From contig DKVI01000012.1 of NCBI GenBank assembly GCA_002491115.1, positions 1 through 52,602 on the forward strand: 52,602 nt of DNA. The letters are read 5' to 3'. The notes beneath the pieces are model-generated. The model was not told the origin of the DNA. It saw nothing but the letters and a program-made list of their open reading frames with translations, and did no database searches. This document shows, piece after piece, positions 42,051 through 50,811 of the stretch. A program made the position numbers and the translations under genes. Within the stretch, counting starts at the first letter, position 1; every line of letters starts with the position of its first letter. The DNA comes from Lachnospiraceae bacterium UBA7182 (GTDB taxonomy: Bacteria; Bacillota; Clostridia; Lachnospirales; Lachnospiraceae).

Positions 42051-43370
42051 TTATTTTGTATTTTTCCATATGAGGATATGTTCGAGTCTTTCTTTCACCT
42101 TCTTTTCTTCGCCTTCTTCAGTGGGCCGATAATATCTTCTTCCTTCTAAACTGTCCGGCAGGCATTTCATTTTCGACAGTTTTTCTTTCGTATCGTGGGC
42201 ATATATATACCCTTTTCCATAGTTAAGTTCTTTCATCAGCCCTGTGGGCGCGTTGCAGATCTGCAAAGGCACCGGCTCCGCCGGGCGCTCTTTTATATCT
42301 TTTTTACAGTCCTCGCAGGCGGTGTAAAGGGCATTGGACTTGGGCGCCATGGACAGGTAAGTCACCGCATGGGTCAGATGCACATCACATTCGGGCATCC
42401 CCAGAAAATGACAGGCCTGATAGACGGACACCGCCAGCGTCAGCGCGTACGGATCTGCCATTCCCACATCTTCGCTGGCAAAGCGCACCAGCCTTCTGGC
42501 TATATACAGCGGATCTTCCCCGCCGTCCAGCATCCGGCACATCCAGTAAATGGCCGCGTCCGGGTCGGAGTTTCGCATGGATTTATGGAGGGCAGAGATC
42601 AGATTATAGTGTTCTTCCCCGTTTTTATCATAAAGAAGGGAACGCCGGTTCATACACTGGGATAATACCTCTTCATTTACACAGATGGTCCCCGTCTTGT
42701 CCATCCCTGCGTTTAACACTGCCATTTCCAGTGTATTTAAAGCCGTCCTGGCGTCCCCGTTGGAAAAACGGGCGATCGCCGACAGATGACGGCTGTCTAT
42801 GGAGATGTCCATCATCCCAAATCCTTTGGGGCTGTTCAGCGCATGGACGAGCAGTTCCGTCAGATCCGCTTCCGTCAGCGCCTTTAATACAAATACTTTG
42901 CAGCGGGATAATAAAGCCGAGTTGATCTCAAAGGAAGGATTTTCTGTAGTGGCTCCCACCAGGATGATGCTTCCTTTTTCCACATAAGGCAAAAAAGCGT
43001 CCTGCTGGGCTTTATTGAACCTGTGAATCTCGTCTGCAAAGAGAAGGGTGCGTATCCCCATCCGCCGGTTCTGTTCCGCCTGGTTCATCACCTCTTTGAT
43101 CTCCTTGATTCCGCTGGTGACCGCGCTGAATTCCACAAAAGACGCCCGGGTGCGGTTCGCTATGATCCGGGCCAGCGTCGTCTTCCCCACGCCGGGCGGT
43201 CCCCAGAAAATCATAGAAGATATCTGGTCTTTGTCAATCAGCTGGCGAAGAATCTTTCCTTTGCCCAAAAGATGCTTTTGCCCTGCGTATTCCTCTAAAG
43301 TTTCCGGTCTGAGCCGGCTTGCCAGCGGCGCGCTGACACTGCGGTCGTCAAATAAAGTCATCTGTTCCAT
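42051..43370 (-). CDS. rarA: Replication-associated recombination protein A
   Basis: The 439-residue protein is a clamp-loader-like AAA+ ATPase of the RarA/MgsA/WRNIP1 family. It has the N-terminal LASRLRPETLEEYAGQKHLLG, Walker A WGPPGVGKTTLA, Walker B LLFADEIHRFNKAQQD and the C-terminal tetramerisation domain ending with RYYRPTEEGEEKKVKERL. The length is typical. It acts at stalled or gapped replication forks. AGGAGC lies 11 bases before the start. It is transcribed alone, divergent from the medium-chain dehydrogenase. Confidence 0.95.
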   Translation of the reverse strand: MEQMTLFDDRSVSAPLASRLRPETLEEYAGQKHLLGKGKILRQLIDKDQISSMIFWGPPGVGKTTLARIIANRTRASFVEFSAVTSGIKEIKEVMNQAEQNRRMGIRTLLFADEIHRFNKAQQDAFLPYVEKGSIILVGATTENPSFEINSALLSRCKVFVLKALTEADLTELLVHALNSPKGFGMMDISIDSRHLSAIARFSNGDARTALNTLEMAVLNAGMDKTGTICVNEEVLSQCMNRRSLLYDKNGEEHYNLISALHKSMRNSDPDAAIYWMCRMLDGGEDPLYIARRLVRFASEDVGMADPYALTLAVSVYQACHFLGMPECDVHLTHAVTYLSMAPKSNALYTACEDCKKDIKERPAEPVPLQICNAPTGLMKELNYGKGYIYAHDTKEKLSKMKCLPDSLEGRRYYRPTEEGEEKKVKERLEHILIWKNTK

Positions 43371-43400
43371 TCTATCTCATGCTCCTGATGTTTTTGTATT

Positions 43401-43428
43401 ATGTAAACTTTTATAAAAAACTTTACAT
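43401..43428. promoter_or_regulatory. 28-bp dyad between rarA and the dehydrogenase
   Basis: The arms ATGTAAACTTTT and AAAAACTTTACAT flank a short A/T centre; 24 of 28 positions are symmetric. The right arm covers the -35 box (43422-43427) of the dehydrogenase, so a bound protein could repress it. The regulator is unknown. Confidence 0.55.
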
Positions 43429-43450
43429 CCTTTTATGGAGTCAGTATAAT
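43422..43450 (+). promoter_or_regulatory. Promoter of the dehydrogenase gene
   Basis: TTTACA (43422-43427) and TATAAT (43445-43450) are separated by 17 bases, 77 bases before the start codon. The leader between them is otherwise unremarkable. Confidence 0.8.
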
Positions 43451-43527
43451 ATAAATATGGATTTCGGACAATAAAAGTCCGAACATTTTCCGTTTCAAAC
43501 GCAGTGTCAAAACAGGAGGTACAGGCT

Positions 43528-44589
43528 ATGGCCGAAAAAGAAATGAAAGCATGGATCTTGCATGGCGTCAACGACCTTCAATATGAAACAACGAATCTTC
43601 CGCTTCCGCCGGCCGGCGAAGTGTTAATCAAAGTAAAGGCCGTCGGTATCTGCGGCTCGGATATCCCCCGGATTTACCGCACCGGCGCGCATACTCATCC
43701 GCTGATCCCGGGACATGAATTTTCCGGCGTGGTAGAACGGCTCGGGCCGGATGCGGACAAGGCCTGGCTGGGCCGAAGAGTCGGCGTCTTTCCTTTAATT
43801 CCCTGCGGCGTCTGCGGACCCTGCCGGAAAAAATTATATGAAATGTGCCGGAACTATGACTATACCGGCTCCAGACGGGACGGCGCTTTTGCGGAATATG
43901 TATCCGTACCGGTATGGAACCTGATCCCATTGCCGGAAGAAGCTTCTTTTGAAGCCGCCGCCATGCTGGAACCTATGGCAGTGGCGGTTCACGCCATGCG
44001 CCGGGCTGCGCCTGCCGCAGCCGATACGACAGTGGTCTGCGGCCTTGGAACCATCGGTCTTCTGCTGGTGATGTTTCTGCTGGATGCAGGCATAAAAAAT
44101 CTCCTGGTCATCGGCAACAAAGAGTTCCAGAAGCAGGCAGTCCTGAAACTGGGCCTTCCCAAAGACGCTTACTGCGACAGCCGGACCGAGGATGTATCCA
44201 GGTGGCTTTCGGCCCGCACGGACGGTATGGGCGCGGATGTATTTTTTGAATGTGTCGGAAAAAACGAAACCTGTATCCAAGCCGTCCAGAACACAGCGCC
44301 CGCCGGAACAGTCCTGCTGACAGGAAATCCGTTCTCGGATATGGAACTTCCAAAAGACGTATACTGGAAGATCTTAAGGAATCAGCTCAAAGTCACCGGC
44401 ACCTGGAACTCTTCTTATATACATGATCCGGCGGACGACTGGAACTATGTGCTTGACCGCCTGTCCGCGAAAAAAATCACGCCGGAAGATCTGATTACCC
44501 ATCGCCTGCCTTTGGAGCGGCTGACAGAAGGTCTTCATATTATGCGGGATAAGACTGAGGATTATATCAAAATTATGGCGGTTCTTTGA
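43528..44589 (+). CDS. Zinc-dependent alcohol dehydrogenase, galactitol-1-phosphate 5-dehydrogenase-like
   Basis: The 353-residue medium-chain dehydrogenase has catalytic zinc ligands in GICGSD, PGHEF and EPMAVAVH, structural-zinc cysteines in PCGVCGPCRKKLYEMC, and the NAD-binding CGLGTIGLL. GICGSDIPRIYRTGAHTHP and YTGSRRDGAFAEY closely follow E. coli GatD (galactitol-1-phosphate 5-dehydrogenase), so a polyol-phosphate substrate is likely, although no PTS for galactitol is nearby. I chose ATG 43528 since AGGAGG lies eight bases before it; a GTG at 43504 is in frame. Specificity is inferred by resemblance only. Confidence 0.82.
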   Translation: MAEKEMKAWILHGVNDLQYETTNLPLPPAGEVLIKVKAVGICGSDIPRIYRTGAHTHPLIPGHEFSGVVERLGPDADKAWLGRRVGVFPLIPCGVCGPCRKKLYEMCRNYDYTGSRRDGAFAEYVSVPVWNLIPLPEEASFEAAAMLEPMAVAVHAMRRAAPAAADTTVVCGLGTIGLLLVMFLLDAGIKNLLVIGNKEFQKQAVLKLGLPKDAYCDSRTEDVSRWLSARTDGMGADVFFECVGKNETCIQAVQNTAPAGTVLLTGNPFSDMELPKDVYWKILRNQLKVTGTWNSSYIHDPADDWNYVLDRLSAKKITPEDLITHRLPLERLTEGLHIMRDKTEDYIKIMAVL

Positions 44590-44621
44590 AAAAAATTTGT
44601 CAGAAAATGAAACTATTGACA

Positions 44622-44650
44622 GAGTATTGCCCGGACGAATGCACATACTA
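44622..44650 (+). promoter_or_regulatory. Sigma-G-like promoter of the SASP gene
   Basis: CATACTA at 44644-44650 matches the sigma-G -10 box exactly; GAGTA at 44622-44626 is a four-of-five match to the -35, with a 17-base spacer. This fits late forespore expression. Confidence 0.65.
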
Positions 44651-44721
44651 ACGACGTAACAAACAACAACAAATTGCGAAACAGCCAATTAAAATCGTTT
44701 CGCAGTAAGGAGGAGTTTATT

Positions 44722-44925
44722 ATGTCTAATTCTACTAACAGAGCAGCAGTACCGGAAGCAAAAAGTGCATTGGATCGTTTTAAATACGAGGTGGCAAGCG
44801 AGATCGGCGTACCTCTGACCGACGGTTACAATGGAGACCTGACTTCAAAGCAGAACGGTTCTGTGGGAGGTTATATGGTGAAAAAGATGATCGAAGCCCA
44901 AGAACGTCAGATGGCAGGTAAATAA
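44722..44925 (+). CDS. Alpha/beta-type small acid-soluble spore protein
   Basis: The 67-residue protein is a typical alpha/beta-type SASP with both signatures: KYEVASEIGVPL (which includes the germination-protease region) and NGSVGGYMVKKMIEAQE. It binds and saturates spore DNA, giving UV and heat resistance, and is degraded at germination. AAGGAGG lies eight bases before ATG 44722; the frame is open further upstream but without a binding site. It is monocistronic with its own terminator. Its presence shows the organism makes endospores. Confidence 0.95.
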   Translation: MSNSTNRAAVPEAKSALDRFKYEVASEIGVPLTDGYNGDLTSKQNGSVGGYMVKKMIEAQERQMAGK

Positions 44926-44930
44926 AAAGG

Positions 44931-44972
44931 TAAGATAAAAGGGTGTCGCTTTCGCGGCACCCTTTTATCTTA
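44931..44972 (+). terminator. Strong terminator after the SASP gene
   Basis: A stem including AAGATAAAAGGGTG and CACCCTTTTATCTT with a short C/G-rich top closes the SASP gene and lies next to the convergent DUF4422 gene; it can work in both directions. Confidence 0.9.
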
Positions 44973-44985
44973 TCTTTTATGTATT

Positions 44986-46071
44986 TTATGTCAGGAATCT
45001 GCATCCGGCATGGGCGATGCGCAGGCTGTCTTTATGATACATAAAGTACAAAGTCTCCAGTGTTTCTCCCACATAGCCTATATATCGGTCTTTTCTGTTC
45101 CACCCCTGAGGCACACTGTATTGTTCTACTCTCTCCAGAATGGGAAACAGCCAACTGCAATAATCCGCCAAAACATCTTTTCTGGCAAGCAGAATATTGT
45201 AATTGTATAAGAACCTTTGTTTTAATATCCCTGGAAAAGCGTCCGCATAATCCGGCTGCAGTTCCAAAACCGCACGCAGCACGGCATTCCAGTCTTCTTT
45301 CTTTAAGTATCTTCTATGATGCGCTTCTATATCCGGCTCATAGGGCATGGGGTATGGAAGGACAACATCCACCTGATGATCTACCAGCCTGAGCAGATCT
45401 TCTTCGGTCAGCTCCAGGATTCTTCTATAGTGAGACAAACCATAATATTCTGTCTTTCCCTGTGTACCAGAAGCCGACAGACGGTTTTTCCAGATCCAGT
45501 ACAGGGCAGTCAGTTCAGAATAATTGACATTCTTTTCGGAAATATTTTCTCCACTGCAATCCACGATGTCAGCAACCCGTTTCTCACACAGCGCCGCGCC
45601 CACCTGAATTGGTGTAATCCATGCAGGCAGATCATAGGTGGACGACAGGGGTTTGTCTTTATGGAACCTGGCCTGAAATATATGGACGCCTGCCGGGTGG
45701 TATCCCACCGGAAGTGCCAGAATCGGCATATACAATCTGTTCTGCACATAGTAATATCCCATCAGCTCCGCCCATCTTAAAGAAGTCAGACGGACATGAC
45801 AGGTCAGGCCGCAGGCATCCAGGCTCGCTTCGATTGCCTGCATGACATCCTCCGGCGTCGCGATTAAAATCTGCAATTGTTCTTTTTCCGATACGGAAAG
45901 ACCCGCACTGAAAGCCGTCAGTTCCAGGACAGGGATTCCTGCGCAATACTCCGTATTATTGCCCTGCTCTGTCACCAAAAAACAATGAATCTTTCTCTCA
46001 GGACACAGGTGATGTATTGCTTCATACGCGCCCAGGGCAATTGCCTGCGCGCCGAAAATAGCCAGGTCCAT
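44986..46071 (-). CDS. DUF4422 protein with N-terminal Rossmann-like domain (copy 1)
   Basis: The 361-residue protein has an N-terminal Rossmann-like domain of about 130 residues (LAIFGAQAIALGAYEAI, IPVLEL) and a C-terminal DUF4422 domain with NYSELTALYWIWKN, YGLSHYRRILELTEEDL and VDVVLPYPM. DUF4422 is a capsular-polysaccharide-type glycosyltransferase family. The start ATG 46071 lies ten bases after AGGAG; the ATG at 46080 is too close. It is the most divergent and last of three tandem copies. The sugar transferred is unknown. Confidence 0.87.
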   Translation of the reverse strand: MDLAIFGAQAIALGAYEAIHHLCPERKIHCFLVTEQGNNTEYCAGIPVLELTAFSAGLSVSEKEQLQILIATPEDVMQAIEASLDACGLTCHVRLTSLRWAELMGYYYVQNRLYMPILALPVGYHPAGVHIFQARFHKDKPLSSTYDLPAWITPIQVGAALCEKRVADIVDCSGENISEKNVNYSELTALYWIWKNRLSASGTQGKTEYYGLSHYRRILELTEEDLLRLVDHQVDVVLPYPMPYEPDIEAHHRRYLKKEDWNAVLRAVLELQPDYADAFPGILKQRFLYNYNILLARKDVLADYCSWLFPILERVEQYSVPQGWNRKDRYIGYVGETLETLYFMYHKDSLRIAHAGCRFLT

Positions 46072-46126
46072 TAAAAGCATTCTCCTCGTATCATATATGT
46101 TGTTTTATCTGTGATGCAGCATCCGC

Positions 46127-47260
46127 TTAACTTCTGACAAAGTGCTTCCTGGCATGAACAATTTTAAGTCCGGCCTCGTGATGTTTCATATAAACAGTCA
46201 AAAGCCGTTCTGCCAGAAACCCGATATACCGCTCCTGATACTTGTCCGCCTTTTGACCGCATCTGTCCTCGCAGTATTCCAGGAGAGGGAACAGCCAGGC
46301 GCAGTAATCGTCAAAAATACGTCTGCGGGCGATGAACATATTGTAACCGTAGTAGAAGTTTCCATTTTGCAGCTCCACCGCCTCCGGCATATAAGCCGGA
46401 CTCAAAATCCGTATCGCCTCCAGCATCCGGTCCCAGTCCTCTTCCACATGGTCATGGCGGTACACTTCCCGAACACTGGAAAAATTCAGGATTGGCAGCG
46501 TCAGAACCACATCAATATCCGAATCTGTCAGACATCTTACTATCTCTTCGCTCAGCTCAAAATGCCGCCTGTAATGACATAATCCCGCGTAGTCGGCACG
46601 ATCATTTTTCCAGATCCAGTACAGGGCAGTCAATTCGCAGTACTGCCGGTTCTTATAAGAAATATGTTCCCCTGTATCATCCCGGACGGCACAGATCCTG
46701 CAATCTGTCAGGGCAGCCCCCGCCTGGATGGGAATCTCCCAGGAATATTGAGACAAGTCCTCCATAAGAGGCTTGTCCATATGGGAGCGGACTGTATAGA
46801 TATGTACCTTTTTCTTTGAAGATTTCAAAGCGTCTGTCGGCTTCTTCAGTTCCTCTTCCAGCGTCCGATAGGGGAATCCCTGCAACAGCCGAAGCTCCCT
46901 ATATGCGTTTCCCTGAATCAGGCTCCATAAGTCGCTCTCGAACGTCATGGGGATAATATGACGATAGCCGTGTACTTCCAAAGCCTCTTTAATTGACGGC
47001 AGGTGCTTCTCCATAGTGGCCACCACGACCGCCGCCTCTTTTTCTATCACACCTTCGGCAGACATAAGATCATATACCGGAATACCCATAACCTGTGCCG
47101 GATGCTCTCTTTGTTCTGATACCATAAAGCCGTCAATCTGTAATCCATAAGGCTTTCCCATCAGGCAGTTGGCCACCTCAAAAGCCACAAGTCCGGTGCC
47201 AAAAAGAATCCTCTGGCTGCTCTTTTTTAAATCTTCCACTACATTGTTCGCGTAATACAT
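46127..47260 (-). CDS. DUF4422 protein with N-terminal Rossmann-like domain (copy 2)
   Basis: The 377-residue protein has a Rossmann-like N-terminus (RILFGTGLVAFEVANCLMG, GIPVYDL, VVVATMEKHLPSI), a middle link (about residues 120-150) and a DUF4422 glycosyltransferase domain (ISYKNRQYCELTALYWIWKN, YAGLCHYRRHFELSEEI, IDVVLTLPIL). It is closely similar to the copy upstream, eight bases away, and less so to copy 1. The genes are probably co-transcribed. In such clusters, several similar enzymes often add successive sugars of one repeat unit. Confidence 0.88.
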   Translation of the reverse strand: MYYANNVVEDLKKSSQRILFGTGLVAFEVANCLMGKPYGLQIDGFMVSEQREHPAQVMGIPVYDLMSAEGVIEKEAAVVVATMEKHLPSIKEALEVHGYRHIIPMTFESDLWSLIQGNAYRELRLLQGFPYRTLEEELKKPTDALKSSKKKVHIYTVRSHMDKPLMEDLSQYSWEIPIQAGAALTDCRICAVRDDTGEHISYKNRQYCELTALYWIWKNDRADYAGLCHYRRHFELSEEIVRCLTDSDIDVVLTLPILNFSSVREVYRHDHVEEDWDRMLEAIRILSPAYMPEAVELQNGNFYYGYNMFIARRRIFDDYCAWLFPLLEYCEDRCGQKADKYQERYIGFLAERLLTVYMKHHEAGLKIVHARKHFVRS

Positions 47261-47268
47261 CGCTCTTA

Positions 47269-48396
47269 TCAGTCCTCCACAAAATGCTTTCTGGCATGGA
47301 CGATCTTATAGTCCTTTTCATGATGCAGGAAATATACCGACATCAAATGCTCCGCCAAAAACCCGATATACCGACTCTGATAACCATCTTCATGGGCGCC
47401 GCAATATGTTTCACAATACGATAATAACGGAAACAACCACTGACAATAGCTTTCCAGAATCGGTCTTCGCATGATAAACATATTATAAGCATAGTAAAAA
47501 CAGCCTGTTTCCAGCTCTCTGACTGCTTTCAGATAATCCGGAGCCAGCGCCTTTACCGCATCACACATCACATCCCAGTCCTTCTCTACATGATCTCTTC
47601 GATAGACCGCACCTACACTGGGAACATCCAGAATAGGAATCGTAAGGACTGCATCGATCTCTGTACGCACCAGCAGTTTGAGGGTTTCCTCGTTCACCTC
47701 GAAATGCCTTCGATAATGTCCCAAACCCACATAATCAGACTGATCATTTTTCCAGATCCAATAAAGGGCAGTCAGCTCGCAGTACTGCCGGTTCTTGTAA
47801 GAAATATTGTCTCCCGTATCGTCACACACTTCGCAAATCCTCTGATCTGTCAGCGCTGCGCCTGCCTGGATCGGCGTTTCCCAGGAAAACCGGGACAGAT
47901 CTTCTTTAAGCGCCTGATCCACATGGCACTTAGCTGTGTAGATACGGACAGAAGAAGTGAAACGATCTGCTTTCTGCTTTTTCAGTTCTTCTTCCAGTAT
48001 CCAATATGGCTTGTCCCGTTCCAGACAATACGCCCGATAATAATTCCCCCGCAGCAGGCTCCACAAGTCGCCTTCATAGGTAAGCGGGATTAGCCGGTCA
48101 TAACCGTTCCTGCGCAGGCTGTCTGTCATGGAAGCAAGGCCCTTTCCCACAGAAGCAACCAGGATAAGGGTTTCTTTTGACAAATACTGCTCTGCCATGG
48201 AAAAGTCCATAACCGGGATACCTGACACACAGGCCGGGTTTCCTTCCAGCGTCGATACCAGGCAGCACCTGAGCTTTAACTGATAAGGCTTTTCCTGAAG
48301 GCAATGCACCACCGCCTCAGCCATAATCCCGGCACCGAAGACCGCAAGAGAACGGGCGGTGTTTAATTTATTTACAATATCGTCAGCGTAATACAT
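47269..48396 (-). CDS. DUF4422 protein with N-terminal Rossmann-like domain (copy 3)
   Basis: The 375-residue protein is a close paralogue of its downstream neighbour: N-terminal LAVFGAGIMAEAVVHCLQE and GIPVMDFS, then GDLWSLLRGNYYRAY, and the DUF4422 core ISYKNRQYCELTALYWIWKN, YVGLGHYRRHFEVNEETL and DAVLTIPILD. GAGGAAATTCC lies before the start. It is first of three in transcription order. The Rossmann-like part resembles N-terminal domains that bind nucleotides or sugar nucleotides, but no catalytic residue is evident there. Confidence 0.88.
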   Translation of the reverse strand: MYYADDIVNKLNTARSLAVFGAGIMAEAVVHCLQEKPYQLKLRCCLVSTLEGNPACVSGIPVMDFSMAEQYLSKETLILVASVGKGLASMTDSLRRNGYDRLIPLTYEGDLWSLLRGNYYRAYCLERDKPYWILEEELKKQKADRFTSSVRIYTAKCHVDQALKEDLSRFSWETPIQAGAALTDQRICEVCDDTGDNISYKNRQYCELTALYWIWKNDQSDYVGLGHYRRHFEVNEETLKLLVRTEIDAVLTIPILDVPSVGAVYRRDHVEKDWDVMCDAVKALAPDYLKAVRELETGCFYYAYNMFIMRRPILESYCQWLFPLLSYCETYCGAHEDGYQSRYIGFLAEHLMSVYFLHHEKDYKIVHARKHFVED

Positions 48397-48449
48397 AGGA
48401 ATTTCCTCTTTGACTTAATAAAAACGACTCAATTGCCATACTAAAACAT

Positions 48450-48496
48450 AAAAAAATCCCGATACAAGTTTCTTTCATACTTATATCAGGATTTTT
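48450..48496 (-). terminator. Terminator after the PD-(D/E)XK-like gene
   Basis: On the minus strand AAAAATCCTGATATAAGT pairs with ACTTGTATCGGGATTTTT, followed by more T residues. It separates this gene from the DUF4422 genes, which then need their own promoter. Confidence 0.85.
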
Positions 48497-48537
48497 GTTG
48501 TTCTTATTCTATTTTGGGGAAAAACGAATGGATATCT

Positions 48538-49431
48538 TTACTGCCAGTATTTCATCAACTGTTTTCTGGTTATATCTGCATACGCCTCTGTCTTAATAAT
48601 CGACTGATAGGCAGAATCAAAGTCGAGATTTATTTCTTTTAAAATATCAACAAGGGCTTTTAAGCCTTTTATTTTTTCCCGTTCTTCACCCCGTCTTTCA
48701 CCTCGTTTTTCACCTAACGCCACACTTTCATGAATCTCATCCGCCATCAATTCCCTTAATGCTTCACACATCCCGCTATCCTCCTTTATCTTACTAAACA
48801 GCTCATGGTTCGCTTTGACACTTACTTCCAACACAGAATCCGCCAGTCCCCAGTTCTTCCGGGTCTTGTATATCTGCGCCTGACATACCAGTTTCTCTGC
48901 ATTTGCCTGATCCAGTCTCTTAGTTAAGGCCTTAAGCCATATATGCTGACCACCGGTCAGTTCTTTAGATACTACAATCTGCGTCGGAAAATAAGATTTA
49001 CCTTCTATGTAGTATATCCCCGGTGCATCATTTCTGATCGTAAATCCCTCGTTTTTAAGATAACTCAATAACTTTTCCGGTTTTGCTTCCCGGATCATGG
49101 TTATGGTCACGCTGTCTGCGCGTATCTCATCTACATGCTGTGCAGAAGCTTTATACAAAGCAGCATAGGCAATCACTTTATAAAATGTGTCGATGTTCAT
49201 CGCATCATCCGGCGATTTATATTCAAATATGTTATGTTCCCTGAATATTCTTCCGATCGAATCTTCGACTTCATATCCCGCAGGCTTCTTTATAACCAGC
49301 AAATCCACTTCCAAAGGCTTTGTATTCAGGTTATACTCCCGTATAAATTCCAGATATTCCCTGTCATGTTCCAGAATCAGTTCCATCGCAGAACAGAAGG
49401 CCGGATGCCATTGTATCTTTAATTCGTCCAT
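48538..49431 (-). CDS. PD-(D/E)XK-like nuclease family protein (Rpn-like)
   Basis: The 297-residue protein has a likely PD-(D/E)XK core: LEVDLLVIKKP (Asp), then HNIFEYKSPDDAMN (E-x-K) and a helix YKVIAYAALYKAS, as in Rpn/putative-transposase-like proteins common in Lachnospiraceae. A variable middle and a highly charged C-terminal helix (GEKRGERRGEEREK) follow. No terminal repeats or duplication flank it, so it is not a complete insertion sequence. It interrupts the glycosyltransferase cluster with its own terminator. A role in DNA cleavage is inferred; a regulatory role is possible. Confidence 0.68.
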   Translation of the reverse strand: MDELKIQWHPAFCSAMELILEHDREYLEFIREYNLNTKPLEVDLLVIKKPAGYEVEDSIGRIFREHNIFEYKSPDDAMNIDTFYKVIAYAALYKASAQHVDEIRADSVTITMIREAKPEKLLSYLKNEGFTIRNDAPGIYYIEGKSYFPTQIVVSKELTGGQHIWLKALTKRLDQANAEKLVCQAQIYKTRKNWGLADSVLEVSVKANHELFSKIKEDSGMCEALRELMADEIHESVALGEKRGERRGEEREKIKGLKALVDILKEINLDFDSAYQSIIKTEAYADITRKQLMKYWQ

Positions 49432-49575
49432 TTCAGGTTCGTCTCCCTGGGAATATTATACTTCATTGCGGCATATCCTGCAACCGGATTTTGTAAATGA
49501 CAGGAAAGCGTATAGCTGATGTATGTTCTGATATAAGTATGAAATTGTCAAAGTGCGAATTGTCTGTAAAATATC

Positions 49576-50787
49576 TTATTTAATAGAGAATTTTTCAAAA
49601 TGATCCGCATAATATTTCATCATGCGTTCTTTCTGCGGCTTAAACGCCAGATGTCCCGCAATAACACTTCTAATCTCATAAATGGCCATTTCCTTTTCCC
49701 AATTGTCTTTATAAATAAACCACTCATCTGTACCCATGCCATCTGTTCCGGGCTGCTCCGGCCATTTTCCCATCATATACCAGCGTTCCCTTGTAAACAT
49801 GATACAGCCAATGTTATAATAAGCATTCAGGATATCATTTTTTGTATTCTCAAGAAACCGCTCCGCCATAATGTCAAAATCGTCAATCGTATCCCACAGA
49901 TATTCCGCGACTTCTTCCGCATAAATATTACTGAAATGACATATGTATGTTCTGCCAAATCTCTTTTCAAATTCCTCCCGTTTTCCGATGGCATCCAAAT
50001 AAAACACATGCCCACAACAATTGACAGGGATCACCGGCACAGCAAATCCGATCCGATAGTCTCCGGTTTTTTCGATTTTGTGAAATTCCTGTATCATCTG
50101 TGAGAAAAAACTTTTACCAATAAATATATCTTCATCCATCTTAAATATATAATTTGCTTTTGGATGCAGTTCAATTGCAAGGTTCTGGATATGGCATACC
50201 TGATTCTCTTCTGTATATAAATAAGACCAACCATTTCGCCTGGCCACTTCTTCCAGTACAGCACTATATATTCCAGAAGACACAAGGCAATAGTCTACAT
50301 CTTCATTTTGGAACGCTTCAATCCGCGCCAGAGTACTATCCCATATCTTAGGTTCATAGCCTGCTAATATGTAACACAAGTATTTTTTCCCTTTACTCCG
50401 GTCCGAAAAAGTGTAAGGGATATGGAATCTGTACAAAGGAGTGATTTTGTCTTGCAGATTCAACAAATTGTATACCTCAGAAATCCCATAAGCTCCTACT
50501 TGTCTTCGAATGGCGTCGGAATAATTAATTGAGAACAAAACACATATTGTATCACTATCCAATGACCGTAATATTTTAGGTTCTGCCACTAATATACTAT
50601 TAAATTCTTTACGATATGCTGCAACAAAATTATCGATAATCATTCTCAAATTTTTATCATAGTGATTATTTTTTAGCCATATAATAATTTCATTTGTATA
50701 ACAGTTGATTCCCCATATAATAATTGTTTTATCCAGTTTATGGGCTCTTGCCAAAATTTCTAAATTTTTTACTATAACCGATTCCAT
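49576..50787 (-). CDS. Probable GT-A glycosyltransferase with N-terminal Rossmann-like domain
   Basis: The 403-residue protein has an N-terminal Rossmann-like part (KTIIIWGINCYTNEIIIWL, ICVLFSINYSDAIRRQ) and a C-terminal domain that looks like a GT-A fold: KYLCYILAGYEP, then the DxD-like metal motif FKMDEDIFIG, and a late GTDEWFIYK. No family name is certain. Its base composition is clearly A/T-richer than the genes left of 48 kb. It follows the GT4 gene by 24 bases, so the two are probably co-transcribed. Confidence 0.72.
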   Translation of the reverse strand: MESVIVKNLEILARAHKLDKTIIIWGINCYTNEIIIWLKNNHYDKNLRMIIDNFVAAYRKEFNSILVAEPKILRSLDSDTICVLFSINYSDAIRRQVGAYGISEVYNLLNLQDKITPLYRFHIPYTFSDRSKGKKYLCYILAGYEPKIWDSTLARIEAFQNEDVDYCLVSSGIYSAVLEEVARRNGWSYLYTEENQVCHIQNLAIELHPKANYIFKMDEDIFIGKSFFSQMIQEFHKIEKTGDYRIGFAVPVIPVNCCGHVFYLDAIGKREEFEKRFGRTYICHFSNIYAEEVAEYLWDTIDDFDIMAERFLENTKNDILNAYYNIGCIMFTRERWYMMGKWPEQPGTDGMGTDEWFIYKDNWEKEMAIYEIRSVIAGHLAFKPQKERMMKYYADHFEKFSIK

Positions 50788-50811
50788 CCTATATACGCCC
50801 CTCTTGCCATT

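Noticed and set aside
48538..49431. Complete insertion sequence
   Set aside because: The nuclease-like gene has no flanking inverted repeats or target duplication that I could see.
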